Source of the DNA: Clostridiales bacterium
GTDB taxonomy: Bacteria > Bacillota > Clostridia > Saccharofermentanales > Saccharofermentanaceae
Reading direction: 5' to 3'
NCBI GenBank assembly: GCA_017940895.1
Contig: JAGAXM010000024.1
Coordinates: 1 to 56,940, forward strand
DNA: 56,940 nucleotides
The notes under the pieces are model-generated. The model searched no databases, was not told the origin of the DNA, and worked only from the letters and a program-made list of their open reading frames with translations. This document shows, in pieces, positions 1 to 7,934 of this stretch; the first letter of the stretch is position 1, and every line of letters begins with the position of its first letter. The position numbers and the translations under genes are program-made.

Positions 1-1119
1 AAACCCCGCAAGTTTTGTTACAAATGAAATTGTTCCTAAATAACACCACGACCATGATTTAGGTATATCAAAAGGAATCACATTATCAATGCAAATGTCT
101 TCTTTTCCTCGCTTTTCATAATGAGAATTATCCCTACGATAGATAACGCTCTCATGCTTGTCTTTCTTGAGCTTTCCTGCCTTGATAAGTTCCTGCTTCT
201 CTGCTCGAATTCGCTCAAGAAGAAGCGATGCTGGTTCATCATTTGGATCTTGCGGTACGAGTTTACCCATGACCGCCTGTTGGAGAATGGATTTCTTTAA
301 CTGATCCGGGAACGAAGAATTCAATGATGATAATCTTGTTTCCGCCGTATCATATTTTTTGATATATGGAGCCAAAGATAAATATAAAGATATAATACGG
401 TATTGTTCTTTAACTGGGGGAATTGGAATAAGAGCTCTATATAACCGCTCATCGTTTATTGCCGGGTATGCAACTCCTTTTGAGTTTTCGGTATCATTGG
501 CATAGGCATCAAATGCTGGGGACATTAGACAATAGAAAAGATATTTATTGTATAAATCAGCATGACATGCAAGAACCGCAAAACCAGTACTAGCTATTGG
601 CGTTTGAGTAAATTCACGATCAATAATACACATATTATGAAGATATGGTCTTACCGTGGAATAAAGAATATCTTCATACGAAACTATTTTTCTTGCTCGA
701 GATGGGGCATTTGAAGCTTCGATTATGTTTTCATTGGAGTTCAAGGTCTGGTTGTTATTGTCTATGGAACCTATATCTATATATGAAAAAGATGATTCTG
801 GCTGTTTCTGACCATGATTAAATACTATTGATCCTAATCTAGCCCACTCCCAGCTATCAGGTATCTCAAACGGCACCTCATCGGATATACAAACCGGCTC
901 ATTTTTGCCGACCTTCTCATAAGGCAAATTATCCTCACCACGGAAGATGTAGGAAGGATTCTTTTCTTTCTTGATTTTGCCTTCTTTTATGAGCTTTTCT
1001 TTCTCCTCACGGATTCGTTCGAGCAAAACACTTGCAGGCTCGTCATTAGGATCTTGCGGCACAAGCTTGCCTTGAACCGCCATCTGGAGTATGGAGTTCT
1101 TTAATTGCTGCGCGTTCAT
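1..1119 (-). CDS. hsdS: Type I restriction-modification specificity subunit HsdS (partial, C-terminus beyond window edge)
   Basis: Reading the minus strand from ATG at 1119 gives an uninterrupted 373-codon frame that runs off the window at base 1. It begins MNAQQLKNSILQMAVQGKLV and contains one full target-recognition half followed by a repeat of the conserved region: residues about 12-35 (QGKLVPQDPNDEPASVLLER) recur near residue 280 as MGKLVPQDPNDEPASLLLER. Such internal duplication, with two DNA-recognition domains separated by conserved helices, is typical of HsdS. The ATG follows the hsdM stop by one base, so translation is probably coupled. The role is to give the methylase/nuclease complex its bipartite DNA target. 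The second recognition domain is only begun in the window, so specificity cannot be judged. Confidence 0.93.
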   Translation of the reverse strand, partial: MNAQQLKNSILQMAVQGKLVPQDPNDEPASVLLERIREEKEKLIKEGKIKKEKNPSYIFRGEDNLPYEKVGKNEPVCISDEVPFEIPDSWEWARLGSIVFNHGQKQPESSFSYIDIGSIDNNNQTLNSNENIIEASNAPSRARKIVSYEDILYSTVRPYLHNMCIIDREFTQTPIASTGFAVLACHADLYNKYLFYCLMSPAFDAYANDTENSKGVAYPAINDERLYRALIPIPPVKEQYRIISLYLSLAPYIKKYDTAETRLSSLNSSFPDQLKKSILQQAVMGKLVPQDPNDEPASLLLERIRAEKQELIKAGKLKKDKHESVIYRRDNSHYEKRGKEDICIDNVIPFDIPKSWSWCYLGTISFVTKLAGF

Positions 1120-1120
1120 A

Positions 1121-2602
1121 TTACTCCTCCAGATTATCTATACCGAGTATAGATGTGATTTCCGCAAGTATCCTGTCAATGTCAGCGTTAAGACTAGCTC
1201 TCTTCTCCTGATATTGACGAATAAGCTCATCGGGAGGAAGTATCTCTTCTTCTTCGTGAGGATATCCGCAAAGATCGATATTATAATTTCTTTCTGCTAT
1301 ATCCTTCGCTGTGTACTTCTTCGCCTTATCGAACCCCTCAATGGTAATCTCTTCTCTGTTATTCCACCACTTAATCGCCGGTTCAAAGTGTTCCAGCTTC
1401 ATCGGCTTGGTCTTAGAGAAATTCTTATATCCTTCCGGCATATCAAGACGATAGAACCAGACATCTTCTGTCGGCTTTGTGTTATCAAAGAACAGAATGT
1501 TAGTCGTAATGGATGTATATGGAGCAAACACGCTATGTGGCATACGTATTACCGTATGAAGATTGAACTCTCTAAGAAGTTTCGTCTTAATAGCAACTTT
1601 TGCATTATCAGTTCCAAACAGAAATCCATCCGGGAGAATTACAGCAGCTCTTCCATTCTTCTTTAGACGATACATGATAACTGACATAAACAAATCAGCT
1701 GTTTCACTACTGGCTAGATCATCTGGAAAGTGGTTCTTTACTTCGGCCTTTTCGCTTCCGCCATACGGAGGATTCATCAAGATAACATCAAACTTGTCGT
1801 CATCTGTATAATCCAGAACGTCTTTCAACAAAGAGTTTGCGTGATAAACCTTCGGTAAATCGATATCGTGCAACAGCATGTTAGTGATACAGAGCATGTA
1901 CGGGAACTGCTTCTTCTCAATACCATATATGGAATTATTGAAGCGTTCCTGATCCTCCGTCGTCTTAACCTGCTTGGAAAGTTCCTTCAGCCAGCTTGTA
2001 AGGAATCCACCGGTACCGCACGCAAAATCCGCAACTTGTTCTCCTATCTGCGGCTTTATCATCTGCGCCATAAAGTCTGTCACCGCACGAGGTGTATAGA
2101 ATTCACCGGAAGATCCAGCGCTCTGCAATTCTTTAAGAATAGACTCGTAGATCTCACCAAATGCATGGCTCTCTTCATAATCCCCGAGATCGAGACTGTC
2201 TATGATATTGATAACCTGGCGTAGAAGAACACCATCCTTCATATACTGATTGGCATCTTCAAATGTTGTCTTAACAATGGATTTCTTGATAGGTGTGTCC
2301 ATATCAATCGGAAGATTCTTCAACGCGGGAAACAATTCGTTGTTTACAAAATTCAGGAGTGTATCTCCTGTCATAACATCCTTGGAACGATCGTCATGCG
2401 CCCAATTACACCATCTGAACTTCTCTGGGATTATGGACTGATAGTTGTCTTCATTAATGTCCCAGTCTTGTTCCTTGGCATCATATACCTTTAGGAAAAG
2501 CATCCACGCTATCTGTTCAATTCTCTGAGCGTCGCCGTTTATACCGGCATCATTACGCATTACATCTCTTATTTGCTTTACAAAGCTCGAAAGATTACTC
2601 AT
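1121..2602 (-). CDS. hsdM: Type I restriction-modification DNA adenine methyltransferase HsdM
   Basis: The 493-residue protein starts MSNLSSFVKQIRDVMRNDAG, the usual HsdM N-terminal helical domain. It carries the SAM-binding motif ADFACGTGGF near residue 192 and the catalytic N6-adenine motif NPPYGG near residue 278. With HsdS it methylates adenine at the host recognition sites, and with HsdR it forms the restriction complex. Its ATG overlaps the last base of the hsdR stop codon (TAATG) and its stop lies one base before hsdS, so the three genes form one tightly coupled operon in the order R-M-S. Length is normal and no lesion is visible. Confidence 0.96.
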   Translation of the reverse strand: MSNLSSFVKQIRDVMRNDAGINGDAQRIEQIAWMLFLKVYDAKEQDWDINEDNYQSIIPEKFRWCNWAHDDRSKDVMTGDTLLNFVNNELFPALKNLPIDMDTPIKKSIVKTTFEDANQYMKDGVLLRQVINIIDSLDLGDYEESHAFGEIYESILKELQSAGSSGEFYTPRAVTDFMAQMIKPQIGEQVADFACGTGGFLTSWLKELSKQVKTTEDQERFNNSIYGIEKKQFPYMLCITNMLLHDIDLPKVYHANSLLKDVLDYTDDDKFDVILMNPPYGGSEKAEVKNHFPDDLASSETADLFMSVIMYRLKKNGRAAVILPDGFLFGTDNAKVAIKTKLLREFNLHTVIRMPHSVFAPYTSITTNILFFDNTKPTEDVWFYRLDMPEGYKNFSKTKPMKLEHFEPAIKWWNNREEITIEGFDKAKKYTAKDIAERNYNIDLCGYPHEEEEILPPDELIRQYQEKRASLNADIDRILAEITSILGIDNLEE

Positions 2603-4986
2603 TAACCTGCTACCTCATATAATTCATTCTCTAATTCATGTACGGCATCGAGATATGCCTGCTTTCCGCCAAAGTAGCTAACTATTTTGGCAGGAGCACC
2701 ATATTTATTAATGGGATCGAGTTTCAATACGTCCATCTTCTCAATCTCATATATATTGGAATCAGTGTACTTCTCAATAAGAATATCCAGCACTTCACGG
2801 GCCTTATCACTGTATTTCGAAAGGAAATCCCTTTTCTTTACACCTTCGGCTCGTTCCTTACGTGTTAAAGGCTTCTTATCGAATGCTATATGGCAAATGA
2901 AATCAAAGTCATCTACATCATCCATTCCCTGATCGTGTTTCAGCACCAAAAGGTCTATTCCACGTTCGCGGAATTCTTCGTTAATTGCTTCTTTACGATC
3001 CTCAGCATTCCATCTAAGAATAAAATCCTCAAGAGATGCATATTCACCGGTTATACTTGTTTTTGTGTAATCAATGATATTCTCTTGTCTTAACAATTTG
3101 CCGTTTGTATCGTAAACAGAAACTGTTTTATTGATTACCCTTACCTCACAACCATTAACATCAACATACGGCTTATACTTAGGATCACTCGGGACAGGTG
3201 GATCAGGATAAACCGGAGGATCAACCTGAATAGTTCCTCGCGGCTTACCATTAGGATCGAACCCCTCGTCGGGCTCAACTTCACCATCCCACTCCGGATC
3301 AGCAAAAAGTCGAGACACGCCACGGAAATCCATAATAGTAAAATGTGTCTTGCCTTCTTTCTCCCTCAGACGAGTTCCACGTCCGATAATCTGCTTAAAC
3401 TCCGTCATCGAATTAATCATCTGATCCAAAACGATAAGCTTGGTCATCTTGCAATCAGCGCCTGTCGTAAGAAGCTTTGATGTTGTTGCAATGACAGGAT
3501 ACTGTGATGATACGGAAATAAAGTAATCAAGCTTGCTCTTTCCATAAGTATCACTTCCGGTAATACGCACTACATAATCTGGATTCTCTTTAACCATATC
3601 AGCATTAAGATTCGACAGAGCGATTCTCATTCGTTCTGCGTGGTCTTCTGTAGCGCAAAAAACTATCGTCTTGGCCATACGATCTGTTTGTCTGAGGTAA
3701 TTAGTGATTTCAAGTGCGACCTGATTGATGCGGTCTTCTATGATTATGTTGTAATCATAATCGCTGTTGTTATAGATTCTGTCTTCAATCTCATTACCAT
3801 AAACGTCAAGCTGCCCAGCATGAGGTCTCCAACCATCCCCTATATCTGTTGTTATATTGATTACTCGGAAAGGCGCCAAAAAGCCGTCCTCTATTCCTTC
3901 TCGCAAACTGTATGTATAGATAGGATCTCCAAAATAATTAATGTTAGATATATACTTTGTTTCCTTAGGGGTTGCCGTCATACCTATCTGTGTTGCCGAA
4001 GAGAAGTATTCAAGTATTTTTCTCCAATTGCTATCCTTCTTCGCAGATCCTCTGTGACACTCGTCTACAATTATCAAGTCGAAAAAATCCGGCTGGAATA
4101 GTGCTGCCAGTTTGCTTACTGTATCATCATTATCACTCTCATCATCCACATCAGTGTTTCCCGTCAGCTGATGATACAATGAGAAATACACCTCATGAGA
4201 AGTGATTGTCGTAGGATCGTCTTTGGCAAAATTAATCTTGTGTATTGTCTTTTCCAGAGGAGCAAAATCCTGCTGTATAGATTGATCAACAAGTATATTG
4301 CGATCGGCAAGATAAAGAATCTTCTTTTTCAATCCAGAGTTAAGCAGTCTGTAGACTATCTGAAATGCAGTATATGTCTTACCTGTACCAGTTGCCATGA
4401 CAAGCAACAACCTATTCTTACCCTTGGCTATCTCGTCTATCGTCCTATTGATTGCTATTCTCTGATAGTATCTAGGTGGATATGTGGTTTGACTTGAATA
4501 ATAAGGTTGATTAATAGCATCCAGTTCGCTGTCACTCAACCCATTTCCTTCATTAGATTCATTTATATAGCGTTCTTTTAATTCATCATACGTCGGGAAC
4601 TCATCCAAAGGAATCTGTCTTTCAAGTCCAGTAAGAAAGTCATGTTCCATGAATGCATCTCCATTGGAGCTATATGCAAAAGGAACATCAAGGGTCGTCG
4701 CATAATCTATAGCTTGCTGCATTCCATAAGAAACAGAATGATGATTGTCTTTTGCTTCAACAACTGCAATAGGATTGTTGGCATTGAAGTAAAGAACATA
4801 ATCTGCCTTCTTCGGATTGCTTCTTGATACTATATTCCCTCTAAGATTGATTTTACCATCAGTGAACTTAACCATAGTTTCCATGGTAATCTTATTGGTC
4901 CATCCACGACTCTGAATCGCCGGCGTGATGAAATTCAGCTTTATATCTTCTTCGGTCATCTGACTTTTAGGTATTAAAGTATCCAT
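2602..4986 (-). CDS. hsdR: Type I restriction enzyme motor/endonuclease subunit HsdR
   Basis: The 794-residue protein has the PD-(D/E)XK-type nuclease region in the first about 110 residues (ADYVLYFN...AVVEAKD), followed by an SF2 translocase: Walker A MATGTGKT near residue 198, DECH box in IIVDECHRG, motif III MTATP, and motif VI QIIGRGTRLR. It is the ATP-dependent translocation and cleavage subunit, acting in the cytoplasm on unmodified DNA. The length of about 800 residues fits the shorter EcoAI-like (type IB) family rather than the over-1000-residue forms; this subfamily call is an inference. It is the first gene of hsdRMS. A possible -10 element lies about 60 bases upstream. Confidence 0.96.
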   Translation of the reverse strand: MDTLIPKSQMTEEDIKLNFITPAIQSRGWTNKITMETMVKFTDGKINLRGNIVSRSNPKKADYVLYFNANNPIAVVEAKDNHHSVSYGMQQAIDYATTLDVPFAYSSNGDAFMEHDFLTGLERQIPLDEFPTYDELKERYINESNEGNGLSDSELDAINQPYYSSQTTYPPRYYQRIAINRTIDEIAKGKNRLLLVMATGTGKTYTAFQIVYRLLNSGLKKKILYLADRNILVDQSIQQDFAPLEKTIHKINFAKDDPTTITSHEVYFSLYHQLTGNTDVDDESDNDDTVSKLAALFQPDFFDLIIVDECHRGSAKKDSNWRKILEYFSSATQIGMTATPKETKYISNINYFGDPIYTYSLREGIEDGFLAPFRVINITTDIGDGWRPHAGQLDVYGNEIEDRIYNNSDYDYNIIIEDRINQVALEITNYLRQTDRMAKTIVFCATEDHAERMRIALSNLNADMVKENPDYVVRITGSDTYGKSKLDYFISVSSQYPVIATTSKLLTTGADCKMTKLIVLDQMINSMTEFKQIIGRGTRLREKEGKTHFTIMDFRGVSRLFADPEWDGEVEPDEGFDPNGKPRGTIQVDPPVYPDPPVPSDPKYKPYVDVNGCEVRVINKTVSVYDTNGKLLRQENIIDYTKTSITGEYASLEDFILRWNAEDRKEAINEEFRERGIDLLVLKHDQGMDDVDDFDFICHIAFDKKPLTRKERAEGVKKRDFLSKYSDKAREVLDILIEKYTDSNIYEIEKMDVLKLDPINKYGAPAKIVSYFGGKQAYLDAVHELENELYEVAG

Positions 4987-5040
4987 AATGACTCTCCGAT
5001 CTACTTCTCATAAGATTGAATTATCAGAAGATACTTATAA

Positions 5041-5046
5041 TTATAC
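5041..5046 (-). promoter_or_regulatory. Candidate -10 element for hsdRMS
   Basis: The minus strand reads TATAAT about 55 bases before the hsdR start, in the context GAGTATAATTATAAG. No convincing -35 hexamer is present at 17 bases, so this is only a candidate promoter core. Confidence 0.3.
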
Positions 5047-5067
5047 TCTAAAATATACCGATTATTG

Positions 5068-5127
5068 GTACATTCCCCCCTGTCTCCGACACCCTCGACA
5101 ATCTCAAAGGAACGGGTTCGAGACCCG
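5068..5127 (+). other. tRNA/tmRNA 3'-end-like remnants beside the restriction operon
   Basis: Bases 5068-5092 (ending CCCCCCTGTCTCCGACA) resemble the 3' end of a tRNA-Ser or tmRNA (normally ...TTCGATTCCCCCCGTCTCCRCCA), with a few differences. Bases 5113-5127 form a T-arm-like hairpin: CGGG, a seven-base loop TTCGAGA with T-loop consensus, then CCCG. Neither is part of a complete tRNA. Such fragments are typical scars of element integration at a tRNA or ssrA gene, but chance similarity is possible. Confidence 0.25.
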
Positions 5128-5134
5128 AAAACCC

Positions 5135-5187
5135 AAAAAACGGGCAAAAACTAGCTCCGTTCAGGTAAACTTTTTGCCCGGGATTTT
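5135..5187. terminator. Bidirectional hairpin terminator candidate
   Basis: A 10-bp perfect stem (CGGGCAAAAA at 5141-5150 with TTTTTGCCCG at 5171-5180) has T-rich tracts outside both arms (GGATTTTTT on plus, GTTTTTTGGG on minus). It lies between tRNA-Gly and hsdR and would insulate the two units. Confidence 0.5.
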
Positions 5188-5192
5188 TTGGC

Positions 5193-5234
5193 AAAAATAA
5201 ATCCGCAAACGCCCGTCGTTAGGGCATCTGCGGA
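5193..5234 (-). terminator. Rho-independent terminator of tRNA-Gly
   Basis: On the minus strand, TCCGCAGATGCCC pairs with GGGCGTTTGCGGA (5202-5234), followed by TTTATTTTT. It begins 27 bases after the tRNA-Gly 3' end and is correctly oriented for it. Confidence 0.75.
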
Positions 5235-5261
5235 AAAACTAGCTATTCCGTAGCGCTAGCA

Positions 5262-5337
<76 letters not shown>

Positions 5338-5351
5338 ATGAATGCTTAATA

Positions 5352-5380
5352 ATTCTATTTCAGCCATATATCCTTGTCAA
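5352..5380 (-). promoter_or_regulatory. Promoter of tRNA-Gly
   Basis: On the minus strand TTGACA (5375-5380), 17 bases, then TAGAAT (5352-5357), placing the start of transcription a few bases before the tRNA 5' end. A near-consensus housekeeping promoter. Confidence 0.8.
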
Positions 5381-5413
5381 ACATCCGCAGCCTCCCTATC
5401 CGCGAACTGCGCA

Positions 5414-5571
5414 TTGCACAATATTACATTTTCAAGGATTATGTGCAACAAATCGCGTCATTTTTTGCACCAAAAACTGATATCGGAATTTTTGTGCAAT
5501 AATCAGACGAATAATTGCACCAAATGGGATATTACAGATTTATGTGCAAATTTTAAGTTCAAAAATTGCAC
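5414..5571. repeat. Array A: seven alternating TTGCAC/GTGCAA words with 29/22-base spacing
   Basis: TTGCAC starts at 5414, 5465, 5515 and 5566; its reverse complement GTGCAA starts at 5443, 5494 and 5544. Orientation alternates strictly and the start-to-start spacing is 29, 22, 29, 21, 29, 22. Flanking bases are A/T-rich (consensus about WTTGCACMAAA). The spacers differ from one another, so it is neither a simple tandem repeat nor CRISPR. Each GTGCAA could pair with the word on either side, giving hairpins with loops of 23 or about 16 bases. The array fills the gap between the GH26 gene and the tRNA-Gly promoter. No coding frame there is convincing. See the finding on array B, which has the same geometry with another word. 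Confidence 0.8.
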
Positions 5572-5630
5572 CAAAATGCTTTTCGAGAAAAAAGGTTCAC
5601 GAATCGGCGCCCAAATTTGCCAAGCACCAC

Positions 5631-6728
5631 TCACGGCGCCATGATGATGCGCGAATCGTTGCAGAATTTGATCAGATCATCGCACATCTCGTGGCGTGAA
5701 CTTACCTCTCCCGATTCGTTCCTGATCTCATAGGGAACCCAGAACTGCTGCTCGGAGAAATTAGCCCACGTGAGGAAGTACGAGCATCTTGAACCTGCCT
5801 CGAATGAAGCAACAAATGACAGGAACTCGGTGAACCAGTTCTTCACCTTGTTCCCTGACGGAGCGAGGCCCTCATAATATCCTCCGCAGGAATCGAGAAC
5901 GCGTATTCCGACCTCGGTAAGCGCATAGGGCTTGCCGTGCGTGAAGCTTATCTTCCACATTATCTCCATCGAAGTCTTGAGCTTATCGTAGAAACCGTCG
6001 TCTTCCGCCGGTCTGTCACGGTAGATGTCCATGCCGATGATATCAATATAGTCGTCGCCCGGATATCTTCTTAAGTAGTGCTCTACGGAATCGCAGAATC
6101 CGTTGGGCGAATAAGCATAAGCGAATGACTTAACGCCCTTCTCATCCTGAAGATAATCGATCGTATATCTGAACAAAGTAACGAACTTATCGTCAGCAAG
6201 ATGCTTTCTTCCCCACCAGAACCAGCCGCCGTTGTCCTCGTGAAAGGGTCTGAACAGCATGGGAATCGGCTCGCCGTCCACATCTACGCACAGGGAAGCA
6301 AACTCAGCGATCTTATCCAGGAAACGGAGATACTTCTCATTAAGATCTCCGCCGGGCAGAATACGTACACCGATATTACCGTCTGTAAAATTCGGAGAAT
6401 AATCGAAGAAATCATCCCCGCCCAGCGAGAAATTCGGCATATGAGATGACAAAGTAATAAGACAGCCCTCACGGTGAAGCTCTTTTACGACCTTCACAAG
6501 CTGTTCGAAGTTACCCTCGTAACCATAGAAACTAAGTGTATCTATACCCACGACAGCCGGGTGTTTGCCGACAAGATTCTTCACATCGGACTGGGTTCCG
6601 TCGTGTTCCGTGATGGATATGCCGATGTGCCCCGCATTCTGCTGGCCGAACATGAAGTCATTCGAGTACGCGACGTCCTCGATTCTGCCGATAAGCTCGT
6701 AAACATGCGGAGATCTCTCGTTTAACAT
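5631..6728 (-). CDS. Glycoside hydrolase family 26, probable cytoplasmic beta-mannanase/mannosidase
   Basis: The 365-residue protein is recognisable as GH26 by LFRPFHEDNGGWFWWG near residue 160, where the Glu of HE is the family acid/base, and by YALTEVGIR near residue 270, where Glu is the expected nucleophile. GH26 enzymes cleave beta-1,4-mannans or related mixed-linkage glucans. There is no signal peptide (starts MLNERSPHVYELIG), so it should act inside the cell on imported oligosaccharides. It lies 19 bases after the stop of the upstream helical-protein gene, so they are probably co-transcribed. The ATG has an AAGGG site nine bases upstream. The exact substrate cannot be read from sequence. 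Confidence 0.9.
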   Translation of the reverse strand: MLNERSPHVYELIGRIEDVAYSNDFMFGQQNAGHIGISITEHDGTQSDVKNLVGKHPAVVGIDTLSFYGYEGNFEQLVKVVKELHREGCLITLSSHMPNFSLGGDDFFDYSPNFTDGNIGVRILPGGDLNEKYLRFLDKIAEFASLCVDVDGEPIPMLFRPFHEDNGGWFWWGRKHLADDKFVTLFRYTIDYLQDEKGVKSFAYAYSPNGFCDSVEHYLRRYPGDDYIDIIGMDIYRDRPAEDDGFYDKLKTSMEIMWKISFTHGKPYALTEVGIRVLDSCGGYYEGLAPSGNKVKNWFTEFLSFVASFEAGSRCSYFLTWANFSEQQFWVPYEIRNESGEVSSRHEMCDDLIKFCNDSRIIMAP

Positions 6729-6747
6729 TGTTACAAACCCTTAAATA

Positions 6748-7698
6748 TCAGCCTTTCTTCTGAAAATCGCCGAAAGGATCGGAAATATCTTCTATGTTGC
6801 CTCCGAGGTTCTGAATAGCGGACATCATCTCGTAGAAAAGTTCTCTTGAGATGTCTGTCTGGTGACGGTTGATGTAATTCTTGAGCATCGGCACCGCCCT
6901 GTCGTCACCGTAATCGGCAAAACAGATTACAGCGTAAATCTTATTCGTCATGGAGCGGAAAGCCATTCTCAGAGCATCGTATATCTCCTCCGTCTTCTTT
7001 TCCTTACCGATATTCGTCAGCATAACGACCAGATCCTCGCACGGACCCTCCATGCCATCGTCCTGATGCTCCTTTAAGCGCTCGATAAGCTTAGCGGGCG
7101 CCTCATCCGGGAATGATTCGATATATTCCGCGATGGAATCCGCTACGAAGCTGTGTGTTCTCTCGTAGCTCATGAAACGGTCGAGCACGTCGTCGAGCAA
7201 AGTCGCATCGCGTCTTCCCGACAGGATCTTGAGGCTCGCCTTCACCTTCTGGAACTCCATCTCGAAAAGCTTATTCTCGTCGTCCATCTCCTCTTCACGC
7301 CAAGCGGACTGCCTTACCATCGTGCGGGCATAACCCTCGACCATAGCTGCATCATCGATGCTGACAAGAGCATTTACGACGCTTGCGGGAACACCGCGGT
7401 CAAGCTCTGTGGCGCAGAATTCAAGGATTTCAGTCAATTCTTCGAAGGAAAGAGTAGCGAAGTACTCATTCATAGACATCCCGCCCAGAGACTCCTGAGG
7501 CTCAGCCTCCATAAGTAAGCTCTGCTCCTCAGTCTCCTGCATAGCTATGCGGTGAAGATACTGCTCGTATGTGGCATCGTCCTCTTCGGGCGGCTTCTCA
7601 TCCATCTTGTCGGCAAACTCGTCGACCTTCTGCTCGAGGATGAGACCTGCGATCTCGTCATATCTTTTAAGAACGTCAATTACTTTCTGTTCGATCAT
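6748..7698 (-). CDS. Acidic, alpha-helical repeat-like hypothetical protein
   Basis: I do not recognise a named family. The 316-residue product has no signal peptide or membrane segment, is strongly acidic, and its second half reads as paired amphipathic helices (for example LLDDVLDRFMSYERTHSFVA, then APAKLIERLKEHQDD), suggesting a HEAT-like solenoid. This is inference from pattern only. The start is supported by GGAGC eight bases upstream. It precedes the GH26 gene by 19 bases, forming a two-gene unit. Its start lies just behind the tRNA-Cys terminator, with no room for a separate promoter outside that hairpin. Confidence 0.75.
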   Translation of the reverse strand: MIEQKVIDVLKRYDEIAGLILEQKVDEFADKMDEKPPEEDDATYEQYLHRIAMQETEEQSLLMEAEPQESLGGMSMNEYFATLSFEELTEILEFCATELDRGVPASVVNALVSIDDAAMVEGYARTMVRQSAWREEEMDDENKLFEMEFQKVKASLKILSGRRDATLLDDVLDRFMSYERTHSFVADSIAEYIESFPDEAPAKLIERLKEHQDDGMEGPCEDLVVMLTNIGKEKKTEEIYDALRMAFRSMTNKIYAVICFADYGDDRAVPMLKNYINRHQTDISRELFYEMMSAIQNLGGNIEDISDPFGDFQKKG

Positions 7699-7716
7699 AT
7701 AAAGCTCCGTATCAGT

Positions 7717-7755
7717 AATAAAAAAGCTCCGCAGGTGTTAATATCCTGCGGAGCT
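7717..7755 (-). terminator. Terminator of tRNA-Cys
   Basis: On the minus strand AGCTCCGCAGG pairs perfectly with CCTGCGGAGCT (arms 7725-7735 and 7745-7755), followed by TTTTTATT. It starts nine bases after the tRNA-Cys gene. Confidence 0.85.
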
Positions 7756-7763
7756 GCCGTTTC

Positions 7764-7838
7764 TGGAGGTGCCACCCGGATTTGAACCGGGGAATAAAGG
7801 TTTTGCAGACCTTGGCCTTACCGCTTGGCTATGGCACC
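7764..7838 (-). tRNA. tRNA-Cys (anticodon GCA), CCA encoded
   Basis: On the minus strand acceptor GGTGCCA pairs with TGGCACC, the anticodon loop is CTGCAAA (GCA), and the T-arm is CCCGG TTCAAAT CCGGG, with discriminator T and encoded CCA. Promoter and terminator flank it. Confidence 0.95.
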
Positions 7839-7862
7839 GCATTCCTCAAATCGTGCTTGCAT

Positions 7863-7892
7863 ATTATGTATGAGCAAACGCCCTTTTGTCAA
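7863..7892 (-). promoter_or_regulatory. Promoter of tRNA-Cys
   Basis: On the minus strand TTGACA (7887-7892), 18 bases, then CATAAT (7863-7868), about 25 bases before the tRNA. A plus-strand TATAAT at 7904-7909, about 25 bases before the ABC permease start, sits beside it, so the two promoters are divergent and close. Confidence 0.7.
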
Positions 7893-7934
7893 GTGTCGCT
7901 TACTATAATTACGCGCACATGTTAAAATACTCAC

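Noticed and set aside
5414..5571. CRISPR array
   Set aside because: The repeated word is only six bases, alternates in orientation, and spacing is 15-23 bases; CRISPR repeats are 23-40 bases in one direction. No cas gene is present.
5342..5644. 100-codon plus-strand frame over array A
   Set aside because: No ribosome site, composition follows the array words, and its end runs into the GH26 gene on the other strand.
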